From Desulfonauticus sp. 38_4375 (lineage in GTDB: Bacteria > Desulfobacterota > Desulfovibrionia > Desulfovibrionales > Desulfonatronovibrionaceae), in the NCBI GenBank assembly GCA_001507915.1, contig LGER01000017.1, forward strand, positions 1 through 35,300: a stretch of 35,300 nucleotides of DNA, in the 5' to 3' direction. The notes under the pieces were generated by a model. It saw only the letters and a program-made list of their open reading frames with translations. It was not told the DNA's origin and did not search any database. Shown here piece by piece: positions 26,215-34,203 of the stretch (position 1 is the first letter of the stretch; each line of letters opens with the position of its first letter). Made by a program: the position numbers and the translations under genes.

Positions 26215-27684
26215 TTATTTAAATATCTTGCTAAAAATAGTCCATAAAGTATCTTTAGCTTGATGTTTTGGTTTGTATTTTTCTAAATCAATTTTTCTCT
26301 CTTCAAAGACCTTTTTTATGTTTTGAACAAAATTAAAATTGTGTGCTAATAAAGTAGAAAAGCATTCTTTATCAATTACCAGGCAGAGAGTATCTTCTAC
26401 AGCCAAAACATCAGCACTTCTGGGCTCTTCAGTTAGTAAGGCCATTTCTCCAAAAAAATCCCCTTGCCCTAAAACAGCAATAGTTTGCTTTTTATCAGTT
26501 TTTATTTCTACTTTTCCTTTAAGAATAAAATAAAGTTCAGTACTTCTATCTCCTTGTTGAAAAATAAAAGTATTCTGTGGATAAGTTCTTTGATCAGAAA
26601 GCAAAAGTAAATTTTCTATTTCCTGGCTGGAAAAATTGTTAAATAGGGTAGAGGAAGTAAGAATATTTATTATTTTAGAATCAAGAGGATAAGTTTTTTC
26701 TTTTTTTCTATCAAAAATAAGGTTTTGTTTAGGTAAGGGAAAAGAAATATTTTTTTGTTTAAAAGCATACCAGAGAGAAGAAAGGATTTTATCTTGAATC
26801 TGCCGATGTTTTTCAAAACGATCTATATAATAACCTATTCTATAGATCATTCTAAAATTATCATAATCTATTAAAAGCACTCTGGGCAGGGGATTTTTAG
26901 CTATTTCCGGGATTTGTTTTAAGATTTCTAAAATTGTGCTTTTTATCCTGACAGGTGAAATAGAAAAATTTATTCCCACATCTATATATCTATATATTCT
27001 AGAGATAGGTCTACTATAGTTTATTAGAGTATCTCTAGAGATACTATTGTTGGGAATGAAAATATAATCAAAGTTTATAGTTTGTATCTTAGTATATCTC
27101 CAGTTTATCTCTACAACCCTACCTTCTAAATTATTTACTTTAATCCATTCACCAATACTAAATGGTTTTTCTATTTGAATTAAAAGCCCAGAAATTAAAC
27201 TGCCAATAGTATCTTGCATGGATAGTCCAACAACACCAGTGATAATAGCAGAAGAAGTTAAGATAGAAGATAGATTTATATTGAGTACTTCACGTAAAAA
27301 AATTATAAAAAATATAATAAAAGTAGATATAATTATTAAGTCAAAATATATAAAGTTGATATTTTTATTTTTTATTTTAGGTAAGTAATAATTTTGATAA
27401 AATCCTTTTAGAAAATGTTTTAAAAGCATCCATAAAGAAATGAGATTAAGGGTAAGGGCAACTTTATTTTGAAAAATGGCCTTTAGATTATTTATTCCTA
27501 AAATAAGGTTAAAAACAAGAAGAAACAAAAGCCATTTTAAAAAGGAAAAGGTATTGCCTTGTTGGCGAGATCTAAAAATAAGTCTCCAAATCAGGCTTAG
27601 AACCAGATAAATAAGGAAACTTAAAATTAAAAGTTCACCTGATTTAGAAAAAGAAATATTTATACCTTTTAAAAATTCCTTCAT
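26215..27684 (-). CDS. MscS-family channel with C-terminal cyclic nucleotide-binding domain
   Basis: The ~489-residue inner-membrane protein joins two known domains. Four to five transmembrane helices lead into an MscS pore/beta domain (about 145-255: SSAIITGVVGLSMQDTIGSL, then PFSIGEWIKV and FIPNNSI). A C-terminal cNMP-binding domain follows (about 350-470: FIFQQGDRSTELYFILKGKVEI, GQGDFFGEMALLTEEPRSADV). The GEMALL and PRSAD residues that hold the phosphate and sugar of cAMP/cGMP are present. This is the bCNG architecture, in which ligand rather than tension can open the channel. The ATG at 27684 is preferred over a TTG eight codons earlier; neither has a good ribosome binding site. A TPR protein follows. 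Confidence 0.9.
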   Translation of the reverse strand: MKEFLKGINISFSKSGELLILSFLIYLVLSLIWRLIFRSRQQGNTFSFLKWLLFLLVFNLILGINNLKAIFQNKVALTLNLISLWMLLKHFLKGFYQNYYLPKIKNKNINFIYFDLIIISTFIIFFIIFLREVLNINLSSILTSSAIITGVVGLSMQDTIGSLISGLLIQIEKPFSIGEWIKVNNLEGRVVEINWRYTKIQTINFDYIFIPNNSISRDTLINYSRPISRIYRYIDVGINFSISPVRIKSTILEILKQIPEIAKNPLPRVLLIDYDNFRMIYRIGYYIDRFEKHRQIQDKILSSLWYAFKQKNISFPLPKQNLIFDRKKEKTYPLDSKIINILTSSTLFNNFSSQEIENLLLLSDQRTYPQNTFIFQQGDRSTELYFILKGKVEIKTDKKQTIAVLGQGDFFGEMALLTEEPRSADVLAVEDTLCLVIDKECFSTLLAHNFNFVQNIKKVFEERKIDLEKYKPKHQAKDTLWTIFSKIFK

Positions 27685-28009
27685 CCTGAGATTTGTCTTT
27701 AAACTCAAAGAAAACTAAGCGTCAAGACAAGTTTACCTTTTCAGATAAAATTCCTTTTCTTTGGCAGCTTATTTTTATTAAAGTTTACATAATTTACATT
27801 ATGAGACAAAAATTTATATCAAAATAACCGCCTGAAATATAAGATAATTGATTGAGGGATATTTGCGGGGTATTATTTGAGGAATTAAATCTTCTAAAAA
27901 ATAAAAATTATTTAAAGATATTATATAATTTTTTTATATTTTAGTTAAATAATTGTTCTTAACAGTTTGAATATTTTAAATATAATAAAATTTTTAGTAA
28001 GAAAAACCG

Positions 28010-28029
28010 TGAGGCCTCATGAGACCTCA
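28010..28029. repeat. tandem near-palindrome, possible operator
   Basis: TGAGGCCTCA (28010-28019) is a perfect 10-base palindrome, directly followed by TGAGACCTCA, the same sequence with one change. Together the 20 bases form a larger inverted repeat with one mismatched pair. It lies 30 bases upstream of TTGACA (28059), a natural position for a dimeric or tetrameric DNA-binding regulator. It is much more GC-rich than its surroundings. Confidence 0.5.
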
Positions 28030-28058
28030 TTGGGTATTTGTCTGATGAATAAAGGGGT

Positions 28059-28088
28059 TTGACAAGGAAGAAGTATTTTTGAAATATT
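28059..28088 (+). promoter_or_regulatory. possible promoter of the small RNA
   Basis: TTGACA (28059-28064) is a perfect -35 box; 18 bases on lies AATATT (28083-28088), a four-of-six -10. Transcription would start near 28095, just before the structured region. Confidence 0.4.
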
Positions 28089-28094
28089 TTTATG

Positions 28095-28267
28095 TTGTGA
28101 TTCTTTTCAATCCTCTAGATAACTTAAAGGAAAAACAGATGGCTTTTCAGTTTTAGAAAATTAAAACCGAACCTTAAAATACAAAATCAAAAAGCCACTC
28201 CTAAACAAGCTAGAGGCTAAGTTTAGGACCAGGGCTTAACTTGTTGCTGGTTAAGCCCTTACTTTTT
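28095..28267 (+). ncRNA. candidate structured small RNA with intrinsic terminator
   Basis: Nested long-range pairs suggest an RNA of about 170 bases. CCTCTAG (28112-28118) pairs with CTAGAGG (28210-28216), continued by CTT (28123-28125) with AAG (28207-28209). AGGA (28128-28131) pairs with TCCT (28199-28202). TGGCTTTT (28140-28147) pairs with AAAAGCCA (28190-28197). The 3' end is a terminator: AGGGCTTAAC (28231-28240) with GTTAAGCCCT (28250-28259), then TACTTTTTAT. A competing hairpin, CCTAAAC (28200-28206) with GTTTAGG (28221-28227), could switch the fold. Size and rod shape recall 6S RNA, but no diagnostic element is seen. No plus-strand gene follows, so it is not an mRNA leader. Confidence 0.45.
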
Positions 28268-28270
28268 ATA
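28231..28270 (+). terminator. rho-independent terminator of the candidate small RNA
   Basis: A 10-pair stem (28231-28240 with 28250-28259) and a 9-base loop are followed by TACTTTTTAT. The T-tract is on the plus-strand side only, which sets the direction of the RNA. Confidence 0.7.
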
Positions 28271-28348
28271 CAAGGAAAAATTGGGAAGACTGAAAAAAAA
28301 ACTGAAAAAAAAGAAAATAATATGAAAATTAAAAGCTGATTTGAAAAA

Positions 28349-28612
28349 TTATTCCTTTCCCTTTAATTGTTTTAAATACTGATCCCTACAATCATAGCTA
28401 CAAAAACATTCAACCTTCTCCCCTACTTTCACCCGGATATCACTGTTTTTAGGCACATAAGCCCCGCAAATAGGGTCTTTTACCATTTCATCACTTATTT
28501 GCGAAGGTTGTCCTGCTGCTGCTTTTTCCTGGGCTTTTTTCTTTTTTCTATCATTACTAATGAGTTTGAATAAAATATAAATAGCTGCAATAGTTAAAAG
28601 AATTTTAAACAT
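28349..28612 (-). CDS. membrane-anchored YHS/TRASH-like metal-binding protein
   Basis: The 87-residue protein has one N-terminal transmembrane helix (about 2-18, FKILLTIAAIYILFKLI), a basic linker (RKKKKAQEK) and a C-terminal YHS-like module. That module is DPICGAYVPKN (about 46-56) followed by CFCSYDCRDQYLKQL (about 68-82). The spaced cysteines suggest binding of a soft metal (Cu, Fe or Zn). Similar single-pass proteins occur in many Desulfobacterota with no assigned role. GGAGG precedes the ATG. It follows folK by 34 bases on the same strand and may share its transcript. Confidence 0.85.
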   Translation of the reverse strand: MFKILLTIAAIYILFKLISNDRKKKKAQEKAAAGQPSQISDEMVKDPICGAYVPKNSDIRVKVGEKVECFCSYDCRDQYLKQLKGKE

Positions 28613-28646
28613 TTTTCCTCCTTAGTTAAACTTTTACTTTAATTTT

Positions 28647-29147
28647 TTATTGGTAAATTTTATCTCCAATTAACCTATAACTTAGTTTGTTGAGATAGGT
28701 ATGGATGCTTTGGTTATTGATTTTAAGTTGAGGTGCTATCTCTTTTAAGGGAATTAAGACAAAAGCCCTTTTGAGCATTTGGGGATGAGGTATGGTTAAT
28801 TTCGGGGAGTTAATTTTTTTACCCTCCCAGATTAAAATATCAATATCAATTATCCTTGGACCATACCTTTCCATTCGTTTTCTTCCCATCTGTTTTTCTA
28901 TAGCTAAAAGTTGGTTTAAAAAAAATATTGGCTTTACACTGGAAAGAGAGTAAAATTTGATTATTTGATTGGCAAACCAGGGCTGGTCTTTTTTTTCTTG
29001 AGGCTCTGTATAATAAATGGAAGAAGTTTGAGCTTCTATTAAGTAGGGTAAAGAATTGAGGTTATTACGAGCAAGTTTTAAGTTGTGGATTAAATCACCT
29101 AAATTACTACCCAGACTAAGATACACAGCTTCATAACTAGCACACAT
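28647..29147 (-). CDS. folK: 6-hydroxymethyl-dihydropterin pyrophosphokinase FolK
   Basis: FolK transfers pyrophosphate from ATP to hydroxymethyl-dihydropterin in folate synthesis. The 166 residues carry the family signature: VYLSLGSNLGDLIHNL at the start, YYTEPQEKKDQPWFANQI (about 48-65), LLAIEKQMGR, and the HPPK motif ERYGPRIIDIDILIW (about 97-111) with its Asp pair for Mg-ATP. The ATG at 29147 is chosen because the conserved strand starts a few residues in; a TTG 12 codons earlier would add an atypical extension. No strong ribosome binding site is visible for either. It is divergent from xerD, 46 bases between starts. Confidence 0.93.
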   Translation of the reverse strand: MCASYEAVYLSLGSNLGDLIHNLKLARNNLNSLPYLIEAQTSSIYYTEPQEKKDQPWFANQIIKFYSLSSVKPIFFLNQLLAIEKQMGRKRMERYGPRIIDIDILIWEGKKINSPKLTIPHPQMLKRAFVLIPLKEIAPQLKINNQSIHTYLNKLSYRLIGDKIYQ

Positions 29148-29193
29148 GAAACTGAGTTTATAGCTTAACTTCAATAAGGGCAAGGATTTTCCA

Positions 29194-30075
29194 ATGGACT
29201 TAAAAGTTTATTTAGAGGAATTTTTACATTATCTTTTGGCCGTAAAGGGACTGTCCAAACAAACAGTGGACTCCTACCGTTTGGATTTAGAAGATTTTTT
29301 ATTTTTTTTAAAAAAAAATAAGCAAGGCTTTGCAGAAGAAGATTCTCTTTTTTTATACCTGCTTTATCTTCGGCAAAAAGGTTTAAAAAGTAAAAGCATA
29401 GCCAGACATTTATCTACTTTAAGGGGGTTTTTTAATTTTTTAGAAGAAAAACAAGTGGTTAAAAACAACCCCACTTCTTCTTTGGAAAATCCCAAAATTC
29501 CCAAATCACTTCCCAAAATTCTATCTCTAAAAGAAGTACAACAAATACTCCAGGCCCCTAACCCCTCTACTTTACTTGGATTTAGAGATAAAACCATGTT
29601 AGAAATAATGTACGCTGCAGGCCTTAGGGTTTCTGAGCTTATAAACCTTAAACCCCTTGACTTTGATCCTATGCAGGGAATTTTAAAAATTTTTGGTAAG
29701 GGCTCAAAAGAAAGATTGGTCCCTCTTTATTCCAAGGCTCAAGAATTACTAAATACCTATCTTCAGGAAAAGCGAAAACTCTTTAAACCCAAAGAAGATT
29801 ACATTTTTTTAAATAGAAGTGGTAAGAGATTGACCAGACAAGGAATCTGGAAAATTATTAAAAAATATGCTCAGCAAGCTAATATAATTAAAGACATATC
29901 TCCCCATGTATTAAGACATTCCTTTGCTACCCATTTATTAGAAGGTGGAGCTGATTTGTGTACTGTGCAAATCTTACTTGGACACTCTGACATTACAGCT
30001 ACAGAAATCTATACCCATGTAAATTCCAACCGAATAAAAAGTATTTACGAAAAATTACATCTAAGGAACAGTTAA
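29194..30075 (+). CDS. xerD: site-specific tyrosine recombinase XerD/XerC
   Basis: A DNA recombinase of the kind that resolves chromosome dimers at dif. The 293 residues have an N-terminal SAM-like DNA-binding domain (FLHYLLAVKGLSKQTVDSYRLDLEDF, about 9-34) and a catalytic domain with all key residues: Arg145 (AAGLRVSEL), His238 and Arg241 (HVLRHSF), His264 (LLGHSD) and nucleophile Tyr273 (IYTHV). Length and motifs fit chromosomal Xer rather than phage integrases. AAGGA precedes the ATG. No dif-like site was found in the window. The nucleotidyltransferase gene follows 1 base after its stop. XerC versus XerD cannot be decided by eye. Confidence 0.9.
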   Translation: MDLKVYLEEFLHYLLAVKGLSKQTVDSYRLDLEDFLFFLKKNKQGFAEEDSLFLYLLYLRQKGLKSKSIARHLSTLRGFFNFLEEKQVVKNNPTSSLENPKIPKSLPKILSLKEVQQILQAPNPSTLLGFRDKTMLEIMYAAGLRVSELINLKPLDFDPMQGILKIFGKGSKERLVPLYSKAQELLNTYLQEKRKLFKPKEDYIFLNRSGKRLTRQGIWKIIKKYAQQANIIKDISPHVLRHSFATHLLEGGADLCTVQILLGHSDITATEIYTHVNSNRIKSIYEKLHLRNS

Positions 30076-30076
30076 A

Positions 30077-32728
30077 GTGGATAAAAAAATAGTAGCTGAA
30101 ACAATAATCACTTGCCATGCCAATGCTGATTTTGATGCCATAGCATCTATGGTGGCTGCTAAAAAACTCTATCCCGAAGGAGTTTTAATTTTTCCTGGAA
30201 GTCAAGAAAAAAACATAAAAGATTTTTTTCTCGAATCTACAAGCTATTTGTATAACTTCAAACATGCTAATGATGTAGATATTGAAAAAGTAAAAAAAGT
30301 TATTTTGGTTGATACCAAACAGTACTCTAGAGTACCTCATATACACAAAATATTAAAAAATAAAAATATATCCATCCACATTTACGACCATCACCCAGAC
30401 ACAGAAGATGATTTATCTGCAGATAAAATTATATATAAAAAATGGGGCTCTACCACCACTATAATTATAGATATTTTGAAAAAGCAAAATATGGACATAA
30501 CTCCAGATGAAGCTACTTTATTGGGTTTGGGCATTTACGAAGATACTGGCTCCTTTACTTTTAACTCCACTACAGAGCATGACTTTTTAGCTGCTGCCTG
30601 GCTTAAAAGCAAAGGAATGGACTTAAATGTTATTGCAGAGTTTATTAATAGAGATTTCACTTCTTCTCAGATAGAGATATTAAATACCCTTATTAAAAAC
30701 TCATTTACTAAAAATATAAACTCTATTGACATAACTATAACTTACATATCTTTAGATGAATACTTAGGTGATTTTGCTTTTATAGTTCATAAATTCATGG
30801 AAATTGAAAATCTAAAAGTAGTTTTTGCCATAGCAAGAATGAATGATAGAATCCACTTAGTTGCCAGAAGTAGAATTCCAGAGGTAAATGTAGGTAAAGT
30901 ATGCTCCTATTTTGGTGGAGGAGGTCATACCTATGCAGCCTCAGCTTCAATAAAAGATAGAACTTTAAATCAAGTAAAAGAAGAACTTTTAGCCATTTTA
31001 TTTTCAATTATAAATAGCGAGTTAAAAGTAAAAAAATTAATGACTTCTCCAGCTATTGTTATAGAAAACAGAAAAAATTTAAGACAAGCTGCTGAACTTA
31101 TGACTAAACTGGGATTAAAAGCCATTCCTGTAGTTAATGAAAAAAATGAATGTATAGGAATACTTGAACATCAGATAGCTGAAAAGGCAATTTTACATGG
31201 ATTGGGAGAGTTAAATTTAGAAGACTATATGCAAAAAGATATATCTTGTGTAGATAAGGAAACCTCTTTATACACAGTTATAGACATTATTTTACGCCAA
31301 AGACAGAGATTAGTTCCTGTGGTAGATAAAAATAAAGAAGTTGTTGGGGTTTTTACTAGAACAGATTTAATCAACTTTCTGGTACAAGAGCCCTTAAAAC
31401 TTCCGGAAAACCTTTTAAATAACCATCCCAAAGAAAAAAATATCCAGCGACTGTTAAAAGAAAAGCTGGATAAAAAGAGTTTAGAGTTGGTAATGCTAGC
31501 TGGCAAGGTGGCCAAACAACTCAACTTCCAGGTATATCTAGTAGGAGGTGTGGTTAGAGACCTTTTATTAAATGTTCCTGTAAAAGATTTAGATTTTGTG
31601 GTGGAAGGGGATGGAATAGCTTTTGCCCAGCATTTTGCCCAGATTATTGGAGGAAGGGTTAGAAGCCATAAAAAGTTTAAAACTGCTGTCATTATTTTAA
31701 ATAATGAACAGAAAATAGATGTAGCTACGGCCAGGCTGGAATATTATGAATATCCTGCTGCCTTGCCCATTGTAGAACTTTCTTCTTTAAAAATGGACCT
31801 CTTTAGAAGAGACTTTACCATCAATACCCTGGCCATTCATCTTAATCCAGAAAATTTTGGAAAGCTCATTGATTTTTTTGGAGGACAAAGAGATTTAAAG
31901 GAAAAAACTATTCGAGTTATCCATTCTTTAAGTTTTGTTGAAGACCCTACCAGGATTTTAAGAGCTATTCGCTTTGAACAAAGATTCAACTTTAGAATAG
32001 GTAAACAAACAGAAAAATTAATAAAAAGCGCCTTAAAAATAAAAATATTTGATAAGTTATCAGGGACTAGAATCTTACACGAATTAAAACTTATTTTTCA
32101 AGAAGAAAAAGTAGTTCAATGTTTAAAAAGATTAAAGGAGTTAGAGATACTTACTGCTATTCATCCTAAACTGGATTTAAACCTAAAAAATATAAAAATA
32201 ATTGAAGAGATAGAAAAGGTGCTACACTGGTACACTCTACTCTATTTAAAAGAAAAGGTTAGAAAAGATATATTATATCTTTTAGCTTTATTGTCAGATC
32301 TAAATTATGAAGATTGTAAATTGGTTATAAATAGGTTAAAATTATCTAAAAAAGAGACCAGAGTATTTTTTGAAATAAGAGAAAAATCAAAAAATTCCTA
32401 TATAAATATAATTAGAAGTAGAGAAAAATTCTTAAAACTAAGTGAAATTTATTTTTTATTAGAAGATATTCCTTTGGAAGGTATAATTTATCTATTAGCT
32501 ATCTTAAAAGATGAAAAGATAAGAGAAAACATCTCCTTATATATTTCCCAATATAGAAAACTAAAACTTTTTATCTCAGGAAAAGACTTAATAAATCTTG
32601 GCTTAAAACCAGGACCTAAATTTAATTTTATTTTTCAAAAGATTAAAAAGGCTTTTCTTGAAGGCAAAGCCAAAGATAGAGAAAGTCAATTAAAATTGGC
32701 TAAAGAAATTATAGCTACCTGGAAGTAA
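30077..32728 (+). CDS. DHH-CBS-tRNA nucleotidyltransferase fusion (CCA- or A-adding)
   Basis: The 883-residue protein has three parts. An N-terminal DHH/DHHA1 phosphoesterase unit (about 1-310) has VDTKQYSR, DHH at 104-106, GIYEDTGSFTF and the GGGGHTYAAS motif near 278. Two CBS domains (about 315-440) follow. The C-terminal part is a class II polymerase: GGVVRDLLLNVPVKDLDFVVEG near 490, with the DxD catalytic pair, then RRDFTINTLAI and EDPTRILRAIRFEQRF. Such fusions are known from Thermotoga and several Desulfobacterota, where the polymerase part repairs tRNA 3' ends; the job of the DHH part is less clear. The start is GTG at 30077 with AAGGA 9 bases upstream. Confidence 0.9.
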   Translation: MDKKIVAETIITCHANADFDAIASMVAAKKLYPEGVLIFPGSQEKNIKDFFLESTSYLYNFKHANDVDIEKVKKVILVDTKQYSRVPHIHKILKNKNISIHIYDHHPDTEDDLSADKIIYKKWGSTTTIIIDILKKQNMDITPDEATLLGLGIYEDTGSFTFNSTTEHDFLAAAWLKSKGMDLNVIAEFINRDFTSSQIEILNTLIKNSFTKNINSIDITITYISLDEYLGDFAFIVHKFMEIENLKVVFAIARMNDRIHLVARSRIPEVNVGKVCSYFGGGGHTYAASASIKDRTLNQVKEELLAILFSIINSELKVKKLMTSPAIVIENRKNLRQAAELMTKLGLKAIPVVNEKNECIGILEHQIAEKAILHGLGELNLEDYMQKDISCVDKETSLYTVIDIILRQRQRLVPVVDKNKEVVGVFTRTDLINFLVQEPLKLPENLLNNHPKEKNIQRLLKEKLDKKSLELVMLAGKVAKQLNFQVYLVGGVVRDLLLNVPVKDLDFVVEGDGIAFAQHFAQIIGGRVRSHKKFKTAVIILNNEQKIDVATARLEYYEYPAALPIVELSSLKMDLFRRDFTINTLAIHLNPENFGKLIDFFGGQRDLKEKTIRVIHSLSFVEDPTRILRAIRFEQRFNFRIGKQTEKLIKSALKIKIFDKLSGTRILHELKLIFQEEKVVQCLKRLKELEILTAIHPKLDLNLKNIKIIEEIEKVLHWYTLLYLKEKVRKDILYLLALLSDLNYEDCKLVINRLKLSKKETRVFFEIREKSKNSYINIIRSREKFLKLSEIYFLLEDIPLEGIIYLLAILKDEKIRENISLYISQYRKLKLFISGKDLINLGLKPGPKFNFIFQKIKKAFLEGKAKDRESQLKLAKEIIATWK

Positions 32729-32733
32729 AAAAA

Positions 32734-32810
<77 letters not shown>

Positions 32811-32830
32811 ACCCAACCCAAAGACAGTTT

Positions 32831-32859
32831 TCTATGGACTTAAGAAAAGCTCTTGTCAA
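32831..32859 (-). promoter_or_regulatory. promoter of tRNA-Arg
   Basis: On the minus strand TTGACA (32859-32854), a 17-base spacer and CATAGA (32836-32831) lie 20 bases upstream of the tRNA. The -35 is perfect, the -10 moderate. It also argues against a ubiX start before 32860. Confidence 0.55.
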
Positions 32860-32888
32860 GGTTTAAAGAATCCCTTAGGCTAATAAAC

Positions 32889-33470
32889 ATGCTGAAAAAA
32901 AGAATTATTGTTGCTATCACTGGAGCCAGTGGGGTTATTTATGGTATCAGGCTCCTGGAAGAACTTTTCCTAAGAGATAAGGAAATAGAAGTACATGCTA
33001 TTATCTCTGAAGTGGGAAAACAGGTCCTGGATTTAGAGGTCCCTAATTGGTCAAAAAGACTTCCCTCTTCTTTAAACATTTATGGAGAAAAGGAATTTAC
33101 TGCTCCCATGGCTAGCGGGTCCTGGAAGCACGCAGGATTGGTTGTTGTCCCTTGCACCATGGCTACCTTGGGAGCCATTGCCAATGGAGTTGGGCACAAC
33201 CTTATTCATAGGGCTGCGGATGTATGTTTAAAAGAAAAGCGCACCCTGATTCTGGTGCCCAGGGAAACGCCTTTAAATACCATTCACTTAGAAAATATGT
33301 TGAAATTAAAAAGGGCTGGAGCAATCATTTTACCACCCTGCCCTGGCTTTTATCATCAACCCCAACACTTAGAGGATTTAATCAACCAAATTGTAGGAAG
33401 AATTCTGGATCAATTGGGAATAGAACATAAACTTTTTCTTCCATGGGGAGAAACTAAAAAGGAGGTTTAA
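32889..33470 (+). CDS. ubiX: flavin prenyltransferase UbiX
   Basis: UbiX joins a dimethylallyl group to FMN to make prenyl-FMN, the cofactor of UbiD-type decarboxylases. The 193 residues show ITGASGVIYGIRLLEEL at the start, APMASGSWKHAGLVVVPCTMATLGAIANG (about 75-103), the conserved RAADVCLKEKRTLILVPRETPLN (about 112-134) and PPCPGFYHQPQ near 150. The start is set at ATG 32889; a TTG twelve codons upstream overlaps the divergent tRNA promoter. No ubiD gene is in view. With futalosine-pathway mqnA in the same window, a role in menaquinone decarboxylation is a reasonable inference. The next gene starts 3 bases after its stop. Confidence 0.93.
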   Translation: MLKKRIIVAITGASGVIYGIRLLEELFLRDKEIEVHAIISEVGKQVLDLEVPNWSKRLPSSLNIYGEKEFTAPMASGSWKHAGLVVVPCTMATLGAIANGVGHNLIHRAADVCLKEKRTLILVPRETPLNTIHLENMLKLKRAGAIILPPCPGFYHQPQHLEDLINQIVGRILDQLGIEHKLFLPWGETKKEV

Positions 33471-33473
33471 GGT

Positions 33474-34169
33474 ATGAGCAATAAACTTATCTGGCATGGA
33501 CACGCAAATTTTGAAATTATAACCCCTAACTTAAACATTTTAATTGACCCCTGGTTTGACGGTAATCCCAGTGCTAAAATCAGTTTTAAAGATTTAAAAA
33601 AGGTAGATTTGGTCTTGGTTACGCACGACCATGCAGACCATTTGGGGCAGGCAGTGGAAATCTGTAAACACTTTAACGCCTCTTTAGGAGCTATTGTAGA
33701 AGTAGCTGAAAAATGTCAACAAAAGGGAGTAAAACAGGAACAAATTTTAAATGGCATAGGTTTTAATATTGGAGGTACAGTAGAGTTTAAAGGGATAAAA
33801 ATTACTATGACTCAAGCCTTTCATTCTGGAAGCAATACTTTACCTGTAGGCTTTATTTTAAGCTTAGAAAATGGTTACACCCTTTATCATGCAGGTGACA
33901 CTGGTATTTTTAAATCCATGGAAGTGTGGGGAGAGCTCTATTCTTTGGACCTGGCCTTACTTCCCATAGGAGGAGTTTTTACCATGGACCCCAAACAAGC
34001 TGCCTATGCCTGTAAATTACTTAAGTGTAAAAAAGTAATTCCTATGCACTGGGGCTCTTTTCCTGTACTGGAGCAAAATATTGATAATTTTAAGCGATTT
34101 TTAAATGAATATGCTCCCTCTACTGCTTTAGTAGAGGCCAAAATAGAAGAAGAAGTAATTTTAGATTAA
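33474..34169 (+). CDS. UPF0173-type metallo-beta-lactamase-fold hydrolase
   Basis: The 231-residue cytoplasmic protein belongs to the UPF0173 family of zinc hydrolases of unknown substrate. It opens LIWHGHANFEI, then LIDPWFDGNP, and the metal motif THDHADHLG (His51, His53, Asp55, His56). AFHSG near 118, YHAGDTGIF near 138 and IPMHWGSFP near 191 supply the remaining metal ligands. The active site therefore looks complete. AAGGAGG precedes the ATG. It is co-transcribed with ubiX and ends at a strong two-way terminator. The true reaction is not known for this family. Confidence 0.92.
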   Translation: MSNKLIWHGHANFEIITPNLNILIDPWFDGNPSAKISFKDLKKVDLVLVTHDHADHLGQAVEICKHFNASLGAIVEVAEKCQQKGVKQEQILNGIGFNIGGTVEFKGIKITMTQAFHSGSNTLPVGFILSLENGYTLYHAGDTGIFKSMEVWGELYSLDLALLPIGGVFTMDPKQAAYACKLLKCKKVIPMHWGSFPVLEQNIDNFKRFLNEYAPSTALVEAKIEEEVILD

Positions 34170-34173
34170 AAGT

Positions 34174-34203
34174 AAAAGCCCCTTTTAAAAGGGGCTTTTT
34201 TTA
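34174..34203. terminator. bidirectional terminator between UPF0173 gene and cheX
   Basis: AAAAGCCCCTTTT (34174-34186) is directly followed by its perfect complement AAAAGGGGCTTTT, then more T. A- and T-runs on both sides let it end transcripts from either strand, which fits the convergent genes. The cheX stop codon (34203-34201) lies at its right edge. Confidence 0.9.

Larger units (their letters stand above)
27709..28348. other. gene-free stretch of about 640 bases
   Basis: No frame here has both a plausible start and coding character on either strand. The left part (27709-28000) is very AT-rich and probably carries the promoter of the MscS-type gene, which I cannot place with confidence. 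The middle holds a tandem palindrome (28010-28029). The right part holds a TTGACA element and a candidate structured RNA ending in a strong hairpin (28095-28267), then an A-rich run up to the end of the YHS-like gene. Confidence 0.7.

Noticed and set aside
28041-28075. CTGATGA as a hammerhead ribozyme core
   Set aside because: No stem II complement follows the motif and no correctly placed GAAA with a third stem is found.
28139-28156. Five-codon frame MAFQF with AAAGGA upstream, as a leader peptide
   Set aside because: It is very short, lies within the predicted RNA stem, and no plus-strand gene follows for it to control.
32853-32888. Upstream TTG start for ubiX
   Set aside because: It overlaps the -35 of the divergent tRNA promoter, and the ATG at 32889 places the conserved N-terminus correctly.
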